Positions 1 to 8,373 are shown, counted from the stretch's first letter. The stretch: DNA of 64,000 nucleotides from Syntrophomonadaceae bacterium (GCA_012520725.1 JAAYNQ010000079.1:1-64000), one strand, 5' to 3'. Numbers and translations: made by a program. Notes: generated from the letters alone by a model not told the origin.

Positions 1-11
1 GTAGCAAGCAC

Positions 12-35
12 GGGCGGGAGGTCGAAGACCTTCCC
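12..35. repeat. Dispersed palindromic repeat, copy 1
   Basis: A short GC-rich palindrome of the form GGGCGGG.GGTC-N-AAGACC.(C/T)CCC lies just beyond the mnmA stop. Related palindromes occur at 44732-44755 and, inverted, at 53859-53881, so it belongs to a dispersed intergenic family. This copy is the most diverged. Confidence 0.55.
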
Positions 36-68
36 TGCTTAGGCCGAAGGAAGCGTGGGAATGCCAGT

Positions 69-1106
69 TCACCAGTCAGCTGCCGCCAGTATGGTTCCTC
101 CCCCCAGAACATAATCACCCCAGTAGTAAACCGCCGATTGACCGGGAGTAATAGCCCGTTGCTCCTGTTCAAAGGTAAGTTGCAGTCGCTCATGGTCTCC
201 CTGAACCTTTTCCAGGCGAGCAGGGGCAGCTCTGTGGGCATACCTTATTTTGGCCTCCACCCTTATGGGTTCATCAATATTTTCCAGGTAGATTAAATTA
301 TTTTCTCCAATCAATAGCTGTTTCTGATATAGATCCTTTTCCTCCCCTACCAGCAGCCGGTTGCTTCGGATATCCAAATCCAAAACATATACGGGCCGAC
401 CGGTGCTTATTCCCAAACCCCGGCGCTGGCCAATGGTATAAAAAGGGAGTCCTTGGTGCTGGCCCAAAACCCTCCCCTCCTGGTCCACCATCTCACCGGG
501 TTGGTATTCTACTTGATCTTTAATGAAGTCCCGGTAATCTTCTTTGATAAAGCATATTTCCTGACTCTCTTTTTTATCAACTGCCGGTATACCCAATTCC
601 CGGGCCATTTCCTTCACCTCTTGCTTTTTCAACCCACCCAGGGGAAACAGGCTCTGCTTCAGTTGTTCCTGCTTTAGGGCATACAGGAAATAACTCTGGT
701 CTTTACGGGGATCCAAACCTTTTTTTAGCAGGCAGCGATTCCGCTTTTCATCCCATTCCAAGCGGGCGTAGTGTCCAGTAGCCACCTGATCGAATCCCTG
801 TTTAAGAGCATAGTCCAATAAAGCTCCAAATTTAATATACCGGTTACACTTTACACAGGGATTAGGGGTAAGCCCTACCTCATAGCTGCGATAGAAGTAC
901 TCAATTACTTGATGGTAAAAAACCTTTTGCAAATCTACTACCTCATGATTGATACCCAGGAAACGGGCTGCTTGAGCCGCTGCCCGGGCAGCATCGCTAT
1001 CCCAGTTTATCATCGTTAATCCGCTGATATCATAACCCTGCTCTTTGAGCAAGAGGGCAGCCATAGTACTGTCAATACCCCCGCTCATCAATACTGCCAC
1101 CTTCAC
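69..1106 (-). CDS. mnmA: tRNA-specific 2-thiouridylase MnmA
   Basis: Makes the 2-thiouridine at wobble position 34 of Lys, Glu and Gln tRNAs by ATP-dependent adenylation followed by sulfur transfer; cytoplasmic. The protein is 345 aa, usual for the family. The PP-loop SGGIDST is at residues 8-14, and the catalytic cysteines are C84 (in NPCVKC) and C185 (in SQEICFI), with the expected spacing of about 100 residues. The start is GTG, preceded by AAAGGAGGT at good distance on the minus strand. It is transcribed away from rarA across a shared upstream region, and no partner gene is visible downstream before the window edge. Identification is secure. Confidence 0.96.
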   Translation of the reverse strand: MKVAVLMSGGIDSTMAALLLKEQGYDISGLTMINWDSDAARAAAQAARFLGINHEVVDLQKVFYHQVIEYFYRSYEVGLTPNPCVKCNRYIKFGALLDYALKQGFDQVATGHYARLEWDEKRNRCLLKKGLDPRKDQSYFLYALKQEQLKQSLFPLGGLKKQEVKEMARELGIPAVDKKESQEICFIKEDYRDFIKDQVEYQPGEMVDQEGRVLGQHQGLPFYTIGQRRGLGISTGRPVYVLDLDIRSNRLLVGEEKDLYQKQLLIGENNLIYLENIDEPIRVEAKIRYAHRAAPARLEKVQGDHERLQLTFEQEQRAITPGQSAVYYWGDYVLGGGTILAAADW

Positions 1107-1278
1107 TGTACAGACCTCCTTTAACGGTCATTGTAACATTATTAAATTACCCAAAACAAGGAAAGCAGAACCAGGGGACTATCTTGCACCTGATTTTCTG
1201 GGCTTGCTTGTGAGTTAGGCCTTGTTTGTTTTATAATAACGGCAGTTACTATTGTTCTCTAGGGGAGGCAGGAGCAAA

Positions 1279-2595
1279 ATGGATTTATTTGAAATGGGCA
1301 AACAGGAGGAGACAGCCCCTCTGGCTTATAGAATGCGTCCTCGAACTTTGGATCAGGTAGTGGGCCAGGATCACCTTTTATCCCCCTCTGCTCCCTTCCG
1401 CCAGTTAATCGATAAAGACCAGTTGCATTCCTTTATCCTATTTGGCCCCCCTGGAACCGGTAAAACAACTATTGCCAGCATAATTGCCCGAATGACTCAG
1501 GCTCATTTTGTATCCTTGGCGGCAGTTACCTCAGGAGTAAATGATATTCGTAAAATTGCCGCAGATGCGGCCCAAAGATTAAAGTATTACCAGCAGAAAA
1601 CCATATTATTCGTGGATGAGATACACCGTTTTAATAAAAGTCAACAGGACGTTCTACTACCATTTGTTGAGGATGGTACCCTGTATCTCATTGGGGCAAC
1701 TACTGAAAATCCCCTGTTTGAAATCAATAACGCTCTGCTATCTCGCCTTAAGCTATATATCTTGGAAGCACTGTCGGAGAAAGACCTGAACCGGCTAATC
1801 CAACAAGCCCTGCAGGATAAAGACCATGGTCTGGGCCTCTATAATATTTCTATTACCCCGTCGTGTATTTCAGCTATTGCCTCCTTCTGTAAAGGAGATG
1901 CCCGTATGGCCCTCAATATACTGGAAACGATAGCTAATACTCATTTATATAAGGATGAACCTTTAATCATTGATTTGAATCTGCTGGAAAAGGTACTGTC
2001 CCGCCCCCTGGTAAAATATGACCGCCGGGGAGATGCGCATTATGACAGCATCTCGGCCTTCATCAAAAGCATTCGGGGATCAGATCCGGATGCAGCCGTA
2101 TTTTGGTTGGCATTTATGCTGGAGGGAGGGGAAGATCCAATATTTATAGCCAGACGGATGATCATTCATGCCGCTGAAGATATTGGACTGGCTGACCCGG
2201 AGGCCTTAAAACTTGCTGTTGCTGCAGCCCAAGCAGTCAAACTTGTTGGTATGCCCGAGGCCAGGATACCTCTGACCCAGGTTGCCATTTATCTTGCTAC
2301 CGCCCCCAAGAGCAACAGCAGTCTTACTGCCATTGAAAAGGCTATGGCAGCGGTAAGAAAATCCAAACAGATTAAAGTTCCTCTGCCTATTGCCGACTCC
2401 TCTCATCCCCAAGCCAAAAAGCTGATGCAAAAAGGGGTAGCTTATAAATATCCCCATGATTATGGAGGATATGTGAGCCAGCAGTATCTTCCTGATGATA
2501 TGGCAGGCAGAGTATTTTACCAACCCGGGAAAGAGGGATATGAATTAAAAATACAAGAGTTTATAAGTAAAACCATGAAGAATAAAGGACAATAA
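1279..2595 (+). CDS. rarA: Replication-associated recombination AAA ATPase RarA/MgsA
   Basis: A clamp-loader-like AAA+ ATPase that acts at stalled replication forks. With the ATG at 1279 the protein is 438 aa. Walker A GPPGTGKTT is near residues 56-64, Walker B VDEIHRF near 112-118, followed by a sensor-1 region (GATTENP) and the C-terminal MgsA helical domain. An in-frame TTG at 1252 would add nine residues, but it precedes the AGGGGAGGCAGGAG ribosome binding site, so ATG 1279 is preferred. It is divergent from mnmA and followed 24 bp later by a tiny Cys-rich gene, with which it probably shares a transcript. Confidence 0.95.
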   Translation: MDLFEMGKQEETAPLAYRMRPRTLDQVVGQDHLLSPSAPFRQLIDKDQLHSFILFGPPGTGKTTIASIIARMTQAHFVSLAAVTSGVNDIRKIAADAAQRLKYYQQKTILFVDEIHRFNKSQQDVLLPFVEDGTLYLIGATTENPLFEINNALLSRLKLYILEALSEKDLNRLIQQALQDKDHGLGLYNISITPSCISAIASFCKGDARMALNILETIANTHLYKDEPLIIDLNLLEKVLSRPLVKYDRRGDAHYDSISAFIKSIRGSDPDAAVFWLAFMLEGGEDPIFIARRMIIHAAEDIGLADPEALKLAVAAAQAVKLVGMPEARIPLTQVAIYLATAPKSNSSLTAIEKAMAAVRKSKQIKVPLPIADSSHPQAKKLMQKGVAYKYPHDYGGYVSQQYLPDDMAGRVFYQPGKEGYELKIQEFISKTMKNKGQ

Positions 2596-2619
2596 AAAAG
2601 TATTTATGGAGGTTAGAAT

Positions 2620-2775
2620 ATGATTAGGAAAAGCGAAATAATTATGGGCAATTTTATTTTTTGTCTTTTAAGAGATATGCCGGTCATGGGTAACGATTGC
2701 CGTGGCTGTGAATATATACTACAGGAAGGTGATACTTTCTACTGCACCCTGGAGGAAGAAGATGCAGATAAATAG
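2620..2775 (+). CDS. Small cysteine-rich protein, 51 aa
   Basis: Not a recognised family. A short reading frame starts at ATG 2620 with a good GGAGG ribosome binding site at 2608-2612 and ends at TAG just before a strong hairpin at 2778-2800. It encodes four cysteines (FCLL, DCRGC, YCTL), spaced in a way that could bind a metal or Fe-S cluster, and an acidic C-terminus (EEEDADK). It lies 24 bp after rarA on the same strand. The ribosome binding site, terminator and cysteine pattern argue that it is expressed; function unknown. Confidence 0.6.
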   Translation: MIRKSEIIMGNFIFCLLRDMPVMGNDCRGCEYILQEGDTFYCTLEEEDADK

Positions 2776-2777
2776 CT

Positions 2778-2800
2778 CCCGGCCGAGTTCCTCGGCCGGG
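2778..2800. terminator. Hairpin terminator between small Cys gene and trxA
   Basis: A perfect 10-bp GC-rich stem (2778-2787 with 2791-2800) with a TTC loop is followed on the plus strand by CTTTAAT. It sits between convergent genes and may serve both. The T-tract is weak. Confidence 0.65.
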
Positions 2801-2829
2801 CTTTAATCACAAGCAAATATTTAGATAAT

Positions 2830-3156
2830 CTAGCCGATTACTTCGTCAATTACTTTTTGCAGTTGGGCTTTGCCCTGAGCTCCTACTATTCTTTTTACTT
2901 CTTCCCCGCCCTTAAAGAATGACAGGGTAGGGATAGACCTTATTCCATATTGCATAGCCAGAGCCTGATTTTCATCTACATTTATCTTAGCTACTCTTAT
3001 TTTTCCCTGGTTGGCTTCGGCCAGGTTTTCCACCACCGGACCTACCATCCTACAGGGTCCACACCAGGGAGCCCAAAAATCAATGAGTACCGGCAGTTCA
3101 GAATTTAATACTTCTTTATCAAAATTAGTGCTATTAATATCCTTGATATTGGACAT
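2830..3156 (-). CDS. trxA: Thioredoxin
   Basis: Small dithiol redox protein. It is 108 aa with the classic active site WCGPC at residues 31-35 and the cis-proline in SIPTLSFF (P76), all in the usual thioredoxin positions. The start ATG has AAGGAGGG about 7 nt upstream. No thioredoxin reductase is adjacent. It converges on the rarA transcript, with a shared hairpin between them. A standard cytoplasmic thioredoxin. Confidence 0.96.
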   Translation of the reverse strand: MSNIKDINSTNFDKEVLNSELPVLIDFWAPWCGPCRMVGPVVENLAEANQGKIRVAKINVDENQALAMQYGIRSIPTLSFFKGGEEVKRIVGAQGKAQLQKVIDEVIG

Positions 3157-3378
3157 ATTAATCCCTCCTTAATTTTGAACCAGCATTAATTGTTAGTATG
3201 TATTTCCTATACACTATCAGCATAGCATAAATTGCCAAGCTATTGCGAAAAATAATATATTATTGTTTATATTGTCAATCACTTATTCACCAGCCCAAGA
3301 TCTATTTACTATTATGGCTATGATCGTAGCACAATAAACAAAAAAATATAAAATCAAAGCAGCATTTAAGAGCAGATA

Positions 3379-3406
3379 AAACCCCGATAATATTCTATCG
3401 GGGTTT
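3379..3406 (-). terminator. Hairpin terminator after 34-aa membrane peptide gene
   Basis: Stem CCCCGATA (3382-3389) pairs with TATCGGGG (3396-3403) and is extended by AAA/TTT on either side. It lies 29 bp beyond the stop of the small membrane peptide gene on the minus strand. The flanking A and T runs would let it work in both directions. Confidence 0.65.
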
Positions 3407-3434
3407 CATTTATATCTCATATCCTTTCTCGTTC

Positions 3435-3539
3435 TTACCAAAGCAGGTAATATATTGCTGTAGCGGCACCCATTGCAATCAAAGCCCAGACCAGAGTTCG
3501 TAAGAGATCACTTTTTACCTGTTTTGACAGTTCTTCCAT
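3435..3539 (-). CDS. Predicted 34-aa single-pass membrane peptide
   Basis: A very short gene starting at ATG 3539 with a near-ideal AAGGAGGAATCTTA leader. It encodes a charged N-terminus (MEELSKQVKSDLL) followed by one hydrophobic helix of about 18-20 residues (TLVWALIAMGAATAIYYLLW) running to the C-terminus. A terminator-like hairpin follows at 3379-3406. The combination of ribosome binding site, membrane-like helix and terminator makes a real gene likely; function unknown. It could be a small regulator of a membrane protein, which is speculation. Confidence 0.6.
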   Translation of the reverse strand: MEELSKQVKSDLLRTLVWALIAMGAATAIYYLLW

Positions 3540-3904
3540 TAAGATTCCTCCTTGTACGCTCATACTTTCATCTAATTATACCACAAAGCTGGGTTTAGCC
3601 TGTACCTGAGGATATCACTTATTCCTCCCAATGCCAGGGCTTATAGGGTGAGGGGTGATGGAAATTAAACTTGGTATCGCTTTATCAATCCTGTAATTAT
3701 TAATTTTGTCCCAGTTCAATGTCTATTATTGATATTGTGAGTTAATTTTTCTGAATTTTGAGTTTATTATAATATTTATTGTTCTAACGTTATCTATCTT
3801 TATTTTACGGCAGGATTTTATCTTATCGATAGAGAATATCAGCAGTGAGTGGTATTGGTTGCTAAGGTAGTGTGGGGAAATGTGTTAAAAGGGGGATTAT
3901 CTTT

Positions 3905-5131
3905 ATGTCATTAAATGAAGTGGTAATGGTTAGTGCTTGCAGAACGCCTATCGGTGATTATGGCGGAACTTTGCAGGGGGTTAGAGCAAACGATCTATCC
4001 AAACTGGCTGCCAGTGAAGCTATCAAAAGAGCTGGTATTGAAGCCTCTATAATCGATGAACTGGTTCTGGGTATGTGCCTGCATCATGGCAACGGCTCCT
4101 GTCCGGCTCGTATAGTGGCTATTGAATCCGGTCTGCCTGATCGCTCAGCAGCGGTCATGGTCAACCAGAACTGTGCTTCTGCCATGCGGGCAGTAGAAAT
4201 CGCTGCCCAAAACCTTATACTGGGAAAGACCGAGATAGCTTTAGTTGTTGGTACTGAGAGCATGAGCAATATTCCTTATATCGTCCAAAATGGCCGTTGG
4301 GGCTACCGGATGGGCGATGGTAAATTCCAGGATCCCATGTTGTCAGACGGTCTGGTTTGTAAATTGGCTGGCGGGGTTCACATGGGGGTAACTGCTGAGA
4401 ATATTGCAGAACAATATGGGATTACCCGGGAAGAATGTGATGAACTGGCCCTTATAAGCCATACCCGGGCAGTTGCTGCCAATGATGAAGGTCGCTTCAA
4501 AAGGGAAATAGTACCCGTAAATGTTAAAAAGGGCAAAAAGGAAATCTTATTTGAGGCTGATGAACACCCCATCCGGGGAGCCAGTCTGGAAGCCATGGCT
4601 CGCTTATCCCCGGCTTTTAAAAAGGGTGGAGTGGTAACAGCGGCTAATGCCTCCGGCTTAAATGACGCTTCTGCAGCAGCAGTATTTATGACCAAGAAAA
4701 AAGCAGAGGAACTAGGGGTTAAGCCCCTGATGAAACTGGTCAATATCTGCAGCGAGGGTGTAGAAGCCAGGGTAATGGGTCTGGGCCCAGCCAGGGCAAT
4801 CCCCAAAATACTGAAACAATCCGGCATGACTTTCGATCAGGTTGAATACTGGGAAATCAATGAAGCCTTTGCCGCTCAGGTAATCGGAGTGGGCAGGATG
4901 CTCAAAGAAGAATCTGGTATTGAATTGAATATCGGCACCGTTGATAAACTCGGCAACGTCAATAACAATGGTTCTGGAATAGGTTTAGGCCATCCGGTTG
5001 GCTGCACCGGCCTGAGAATCATTGTCAGTCTTTATCATGAAATGGAAAGATTGGGAGCCACCATCGGCGGCGCATCTCTTTGCGTAGGTGGGGGTGCTGC
5101 TATGGCATCCCTGTGGACCCGGGATATCTAA
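3905..5131 (+). CDS. Acetyl-CoA acetyltransferase-type thiolase
   Basis: Catalyses thiolytic cleavage or formation of 3-oxoacyl-CoA, the last step of beta-oxidation. With ATG 3905 (GGGGGA upstream) it has 408 aa, slightly longer than the usual 390-395. The nucleophilic Cys is C90 in NQNCAS, His363 lies in GLGHPVG and Cys393 in CVGGGAA. The last two motifs differ from the common GHPIGASG and CIGGGQG, so it is not a textbook AtoB/ThlA. A GTG or TTG further upstream would add 11 residues but lacks a ribosome binding site. It is monocistronic, with a strong terminator at 5171-5200. Fits a fatty-acid-oxidising host. Confidence 0.92.
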   Translation: MSLNEVVMVSACRTPIGDYGGTLQGVRANDLSKLAASEAIKRAGIEASIIDELVLGMCLHHGNGSCPARIVAIESGLPDRSAAVMVNQNCASAMRAVEIAAQNLILGKTEIALVVGTESMSNIPYIVQNGRWGYRMGDGKFQDPMLSDGLVCKLAGGVHMGVTAENIAEQYGITREECDELALISHTRAVAANDEGRFKREIVPVNVKKGKKEILFEADEHPIRGASLEAMARLSPAFKKGGVVTAANASGLNDASAAAVFMTKKKAEELGVKPLMKLVNICSEGVEARVMGLGPARAIPKILKQSGMTFDQVEYWEINEAFAAQVIGVGRMLKEESGIELNIGTVDKLGNVNNNGSGIGLGHPVGCTGLRIIVSLYHEMERLGATIGGASLCVGGGAAMASLWTRDI

Positions 5132-5170
5132 GTCCCTGCCCCTGGTAATATGATCCTTCTAGTATAATTG

Positions 5171-5200
5171 AAAGCAGCAGCTTAGCCTGCTGCTTTTTTT
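5171..5200 (+). terminator. Intrinsic terminator of the thiolase gene
   Basis: AAAGCAGCAG pairs with CTGCTGCTTT around a six-base loop, and the stem runs directly into a T-tract of seven. It is placed 39 bp after the thiolase stop. Confidence 0.85.
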
Positions 5201-5288
5201 AATCCGTAATCCCGCTTCAATGAAGCGTTATGCCACTACCCTGCTAAAGGGTGAGTACACCCCTTTGTTTGAACTGGAGGTGCTTATT

Positions 5289-5948
5289 ATGAAATCGTTC
5301 TTTCTCTTGTCTCCTCATCCCAGCCAAGGCAAAACTACTATTGCTGTTAATCTAGCTGTTGGCTTAAAGGAGCTGGGACATAAAACCCTGCTGCTGGAAT
5401 GTGGTAACCCTTCCTTACTAAGCTTATGGTTTGACCTAGCCCAGGATAGTAAGCAACCCCTAGCGCTGGAAATGGGCTTTGACCTGCTCCTTATTTCCGA
5501 TTACTCCTGTGAGTTGGATACTATGCAGTCCTATGACTGCATAGTAATAGACAGCGGTCAAGACTATATCCTTTATGAGCAGCTAATAGCTCAAGCTTCT
5601 CTTATTGCAGCCTGTACTGATTTAAGGGCAGAGGATGTCGATGCTTTACCGGCTTTGGAGCAAGAATTGAGTACCATTAGAAACAAAGAGCCCGCCATAG
5701 ATTTAATCATCCCGACTATAATCAATACGAAAGAATGGAGCCATAATAGCCAGGTACTCTTCAGCTTGATGGATTTTGGGGGAGAAGATAGAATAAGTGA
5801 TATGATACCTAAATGAAGCGCCATTTACGATCTTCCCCGGGTAGGGAAGCATATCTGGCAACTTCCGGAACAGTATCTCAACCGCCAAGAAGCCTTTAAT
5901 CGTCTGCTGCAGCAGATACGCGCCGCCTGCTATCCTGGTGGACATTAG
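5289..5948 (+). CDS. ParA/MinD-like P-loop ATPase interrupted by in-frame TGA (Sec, or nonsense)
   Basis: ATG 5289 has GGAGG upstream. The first 175 residues form a SIMIBI-class ATPase with a P-loop PSQGKTT at residues 11-17 (the signature lysine of the deviant Walker A is not obvious) and a YDCIVIDSG Walker-B-like strand. The frame stops at TGA 5814-5816, then continues open for 43 codons to TAG 5946-5948 with protein-like sequence (IYDLPRVGKHIW, QEAFNRLLQQIRAAC). The gene therefore looks full length only if TGA is read through. A stem CTTCCC/GGGAAG with loop CGGGTA begins 15 nt after the TGA, similar in geometry to the SECIS-like hairpins of the Sec genes in this window. Alternatives are a Trp-to-stop mutation or a sequence error. 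Confidence 0.6.
5832..5849 (+). promoter_or_regulatory. SECIS-like hairpin after the TGA of the ParA-like gene
   Basis: CTTCCC (5832-5837) pairs with GGGAAG (5844-5849) around the loop CGGGTA, 15 nt downstream of the in-frame TGA. Spacing and a GGGU-containing loop resemble bacterial SECIS elements, but a GC-rich hairpin can arise by chance inside coding sequence. Confidence 0.3.
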
Positions 5949-5982
5949 AGTATTTAAAGCCCAGCAGGCCTGCTTATGGCCT

Positions 5983-6864
5983 TTAAGGAGTTGGGTAAAA
6001 AAGCAACCGTCCTTCCTGCACAGCTATTTGGACTCGTCCGCTATTATGTAAGAAGGCGGCATAGGCTGAGGTGCTGGTTAGCAGCCGGAAATAGTTTTTC
6101 TTATTAACTTTTACTCCCTTATCAGCCAACCGGCTCACCATCTCCTCTCGGGTACAGCCTTTTCCTATTATGGACTCCAAGAGATTTAGGTTGTTCTTTA
6201 AAAGCTCCTGATTGCTCTGGATTACTGCTTCCGGATTATCCAGAAAACCTCCATGGGATAGATATATTGATTCACTCTCTTTTAACCTATCGAGGGTTTT
6301 AAATTGACTTTTAATATCTTCCAGGTGATAAAAGCCTGAGCCGGCCATGATGCTCTTATCCACCAAACTATCGCCGGCAAACAACACCTTATCGGGAGTC
6401 TCTATCCCAATATGACCCAGGCTGTGTCCGGGCAAAGACCAAATCAACATTCTCTCGCCCTGGAACTCCAGGCTATCACCTTCAATTACGCTATTAATGG
6501 TACCAGCAGGAACCGTATAGTATTTATTCCTGAATTCCTGCATAGACACCGAATGATATAAGGAGTAAGCAGCCAGGACCGGATGGTTCAAGTAAGCTGC
6601 TTCGATAGGAGAGGCGTATATGCTGCAGCCGCAGCTGTCCTGAAGATATTTATTCCCTCCACTGTGATCACCATGAGAATGAGTATTTATGATGGCGATC
6701 AACTTCCAGCTTTGTTGTTCTATAATTTTTAGGGTCCGGGCAGCATAGGCCTGACTGGCCCCACTATCAATCAATATGCACTCCCGGTTGGGTAATACAT
6801 ATATCCCCACTGCACTGGGGTAATTGATGGCATAGGTTTGACCACAAATGTTTTCTAATCTCAC
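5983..6864 (-). CDS. Metallo-beta-lactamase-fold hydrolase
   Basis: Hydrolase of the MBL superfamily, probably acting on a thioester or similar small substrate; substrate unknown. The zinc motif THSHGDH gives H62, H64, D66 and H67 counted from the GTG start. The downstream metal His of LPGHSLGH and Asp of FAGDSL are also present. A C-terminal winged-helix-like segment (CTREEMVSRLADKG) is typical of the glyoxalase-II-like/LACTB2 subgroup. GTG 6864 is chosen because AGAGGAG lies 7 nt upstream; an upstream ATG at 6885 and TTG at 6894 lack this. It follows folD on the same strand. Confidence 0.85.
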   Translation of the reverse strand: MRLENICGQTYAINYPSAVGIYVLPNRECILIDSGASQAYAARTLKIIEQQSWKLIAIINTHSHGDHSGGNKYLQDSCGCSIYASPIEAAYLNHPVLAAYSLYHSVSMQEFRNKYYTVPAGTINSVIEGDSLEFQGERMLIWSLPGHSLGHIGIETPDKVLFAGDSLVDKSIMAGSGFYHLEDIKSQFKTLDRLKESESIYLSHGGFLDNPEAVIQSNQELLKNNLNLLESIIGKGCTREEMVSRLADKGVKVNKKNYFRLLTSTSAYAAFLHNSGRVQIAVQEGRLLFYPTP

Positions 6865-6895
6865 TTTGTATACTCCTCTTGGCATATTAAACAAA

Positions 6896-6917
6896 AGAAC
6901 CTCTTTTTTGAGGTCCT
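6896..6917 (-). terminator. Hairpin between folD and the MBL hydrolase gene
   Basis: AGGACCTC pairs with GAGGTTCT on the minus strand, with an A6 loop and one G-U pair. It could attenuate or separate transcription of the two genes. No clear T-tract follows. Confidence 0.35.
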
Positions 6918-6944
6918 AATCAAGTATAGGGAACAGCTCTGAAA

Positions 6945-7820
6945 CTAGCCGGGTTGTTGCATGTATACTGCATCAACGGTATTCTTCATCAGCAGAGCCG
7001 TAGTAACTGATCCTACTCCACCGGGAACGGGAGTTATATAGCTGGCTCTGGCTGCCGCCGCTTCAAATTCAACATCCCCTACCATCTTGCCGTTTTCTCC
7101 CTCGTTGATTCCTGCATCGATTACGATGGCTCCTTCTTTAATCCATGAGCCTTTTACAAACTCAGGTACTCCCAGAGCCGCTACTACAATATCCGCCCTG
7201 GCTACATGAGATTCCAGTTTTCCCATTCTGGAGGTATAGGAATGACAGATAGTCGGCGTAGTGTTTTCCGCCAGAAGCAGTATACTCACTGGTTTACCCA
7301 CTATGTTGCTGCGTCCGATAATCACAACTTCCTTTCCGTTAAGATCGGCACCAGTTGATTTAATCAATTCCGTAATGGCCAAAGCGGTGCAGGGTTTCAA
7401 TCCCTGGGCTCCCAAAAACAAAGCTCCCATATTGTGGGGAGTAACCCCTTCCACATCCTTGGCACTGCTGATCTTCCATTGCATTTCACTAACCTTAAGG
7501 TGTTGGGGCAAAGGAAGATTTATTATCAAGCCATGTATGTACGGGTCCAGGTTTATTTCTTCAATGATTTTAAGCATATCTTCCTGGTAAATGTTCTCAT
7601 TGAGCTGCCTGGATTCATATTTGATACCCACCCTTTCAGCAATACGCCGTTGGTTTTCCAAGTAATATCTGGAGGCTGGGTCAAAGCCTACTTCAATGCT
7701 GCATAAACAGGGGTGAATTCCTCTTGCCTTCAGCTCTTGCACGCCTCTGGAGGCATCGGCTAGAATCCTATCTGCCAAGGGCTTACCTTTTAACAACTTG
7801 GATGCAATATCGCCAGTCAT
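6945..7820 (-). CDS. folD: FolD-like methylenetetrahydrofolate dehydrogenase, catalytic residues changed
   Basis: Family role: NAD(P)-dependent oxidation of methylene-THF and hydrolysis of methenyl-THF. The 291-aa protein aligns over full length, with an intact nucleotide-binding half (IIGRSNIVGKP, CHSYT, ITPVPGGVGSVT). In the N-terminal catalytic half the three residues known to be essential in FolD/MTHFD1 are all replaced: the Lys after the Tyr (YxxxK) is Gln57, the Gln of VQLPLP is Asn101, and the Asp of KDVDG is Glu124. Tyr53 is kept. Cyclohydrolase activity is therefore doubtful, and the protein may be a dehydrogenase only or do something else. The start ATG has AGGAGGGA upstream. It lies between the phosphodiesterase and MBL genes. 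Confidence 0.85.
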   Translation of the reverse strand: MTGDIASKLLKGKPLADRILADASRGVQELKARGIHPCLCSIEVGFDPASRYYLENQRRIAERVGIKYESRQLNENIYQEDMLKIIEEINLDPYIHGLIINLPLPQHLKVSEMQWKISSAKDVEGVTPHNMGALFLGAQGLKPCTALAITELIKSTGADLNGKEVVIIGRSNIVGKPVSILLLAENTTPTICHSYTSRMGKLESHVARADIVVAALGVPEFVKGSWIKEGAIVIDAGINEGENGKMVGDVEFEAAAARASYITPVPGGVGSVTTALLMKNTVDAVYMQQPG

Positions 7821-7880
7821 CTTCTCCCTCCTAATATTATGGATAATACTTGAATGTCATCAGTGCTACAAACAGCACAG

Positions 7881-8351
7881 CTACAAGCTCATCACTTCTG
7901 GTTTAAAGATTCCACTCCCAACTTCCAGCATGATAAAGCTCCCTTGCTGGCCTATACGAGGCAAGCTGGGACTGCCGGGATTGAGCAGATAGATGCCTCC
8001 CTGAAATTCACAGCAGGGTACATGAGTATGCCCAAAAACCACCACCTGGGCTCCTATTTCCAAGCTATAATAATAAATGTGGTTTAGGGTGTGTTTAACC
8101 TTATGTTGGTGGCCATGCAGAATACAGAAACGATAGCCTACCAATTCCAATACCTCTATCAATTTACCCTTTCTACCGGTGTCGCAATTACCTCTAACTC
8201 CGGTGAACCCTATACCCAAGCCCCTGGCCAGGCTCTTTCCGTCAGTATAGTAATCTCCGGTATGAATTAAATAATCAGGTTTTAATCGCTGTAAATGATG
8301 TCTTATCCCATCTATTCGTCCATGGGTGTCACCGGTTATAGCGATCAGCAT
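7881..8351 (-). CDS. YfcE/MJ0936-type metallophosphoesterase
   Basis: A small calcineurin-like phosphodiesterase of 156 aa. Metal-binding motifs appear in order: GDTHG (D8, H10), TGDYY (D33), RGNCD (N55), the HGHQHK motif near residue 79 and GHTHVP in the C-terminal third. This is the compact YfcE type, active on small phosphodiesters. It lies 22 bp after rdgB on the same strand, a neighbourhood (rph-rdgB-yfcE) that is common in Firmicutes, which strengthens the call. Physiological substrate unknown. Confidence 0.9.
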   Translation of the reverse strand: MLIAITGDTHGRIDGIRHHLQRLKPDYLIHTGDYYTDGKSLARGLGIGFTGVRGNCDTGRKGKLIEVLELVGYRFCILHGHQHKVKHTLNHIYYYSLEIGAQVVVFGHTHVPCCEFQGGIYLLNPGSPSLPRIGQQGSFIMLEVGSGIFKPEVMSL

Positions 8352-8373
8352 TTATCCTTCCTCTTCTCCATTT

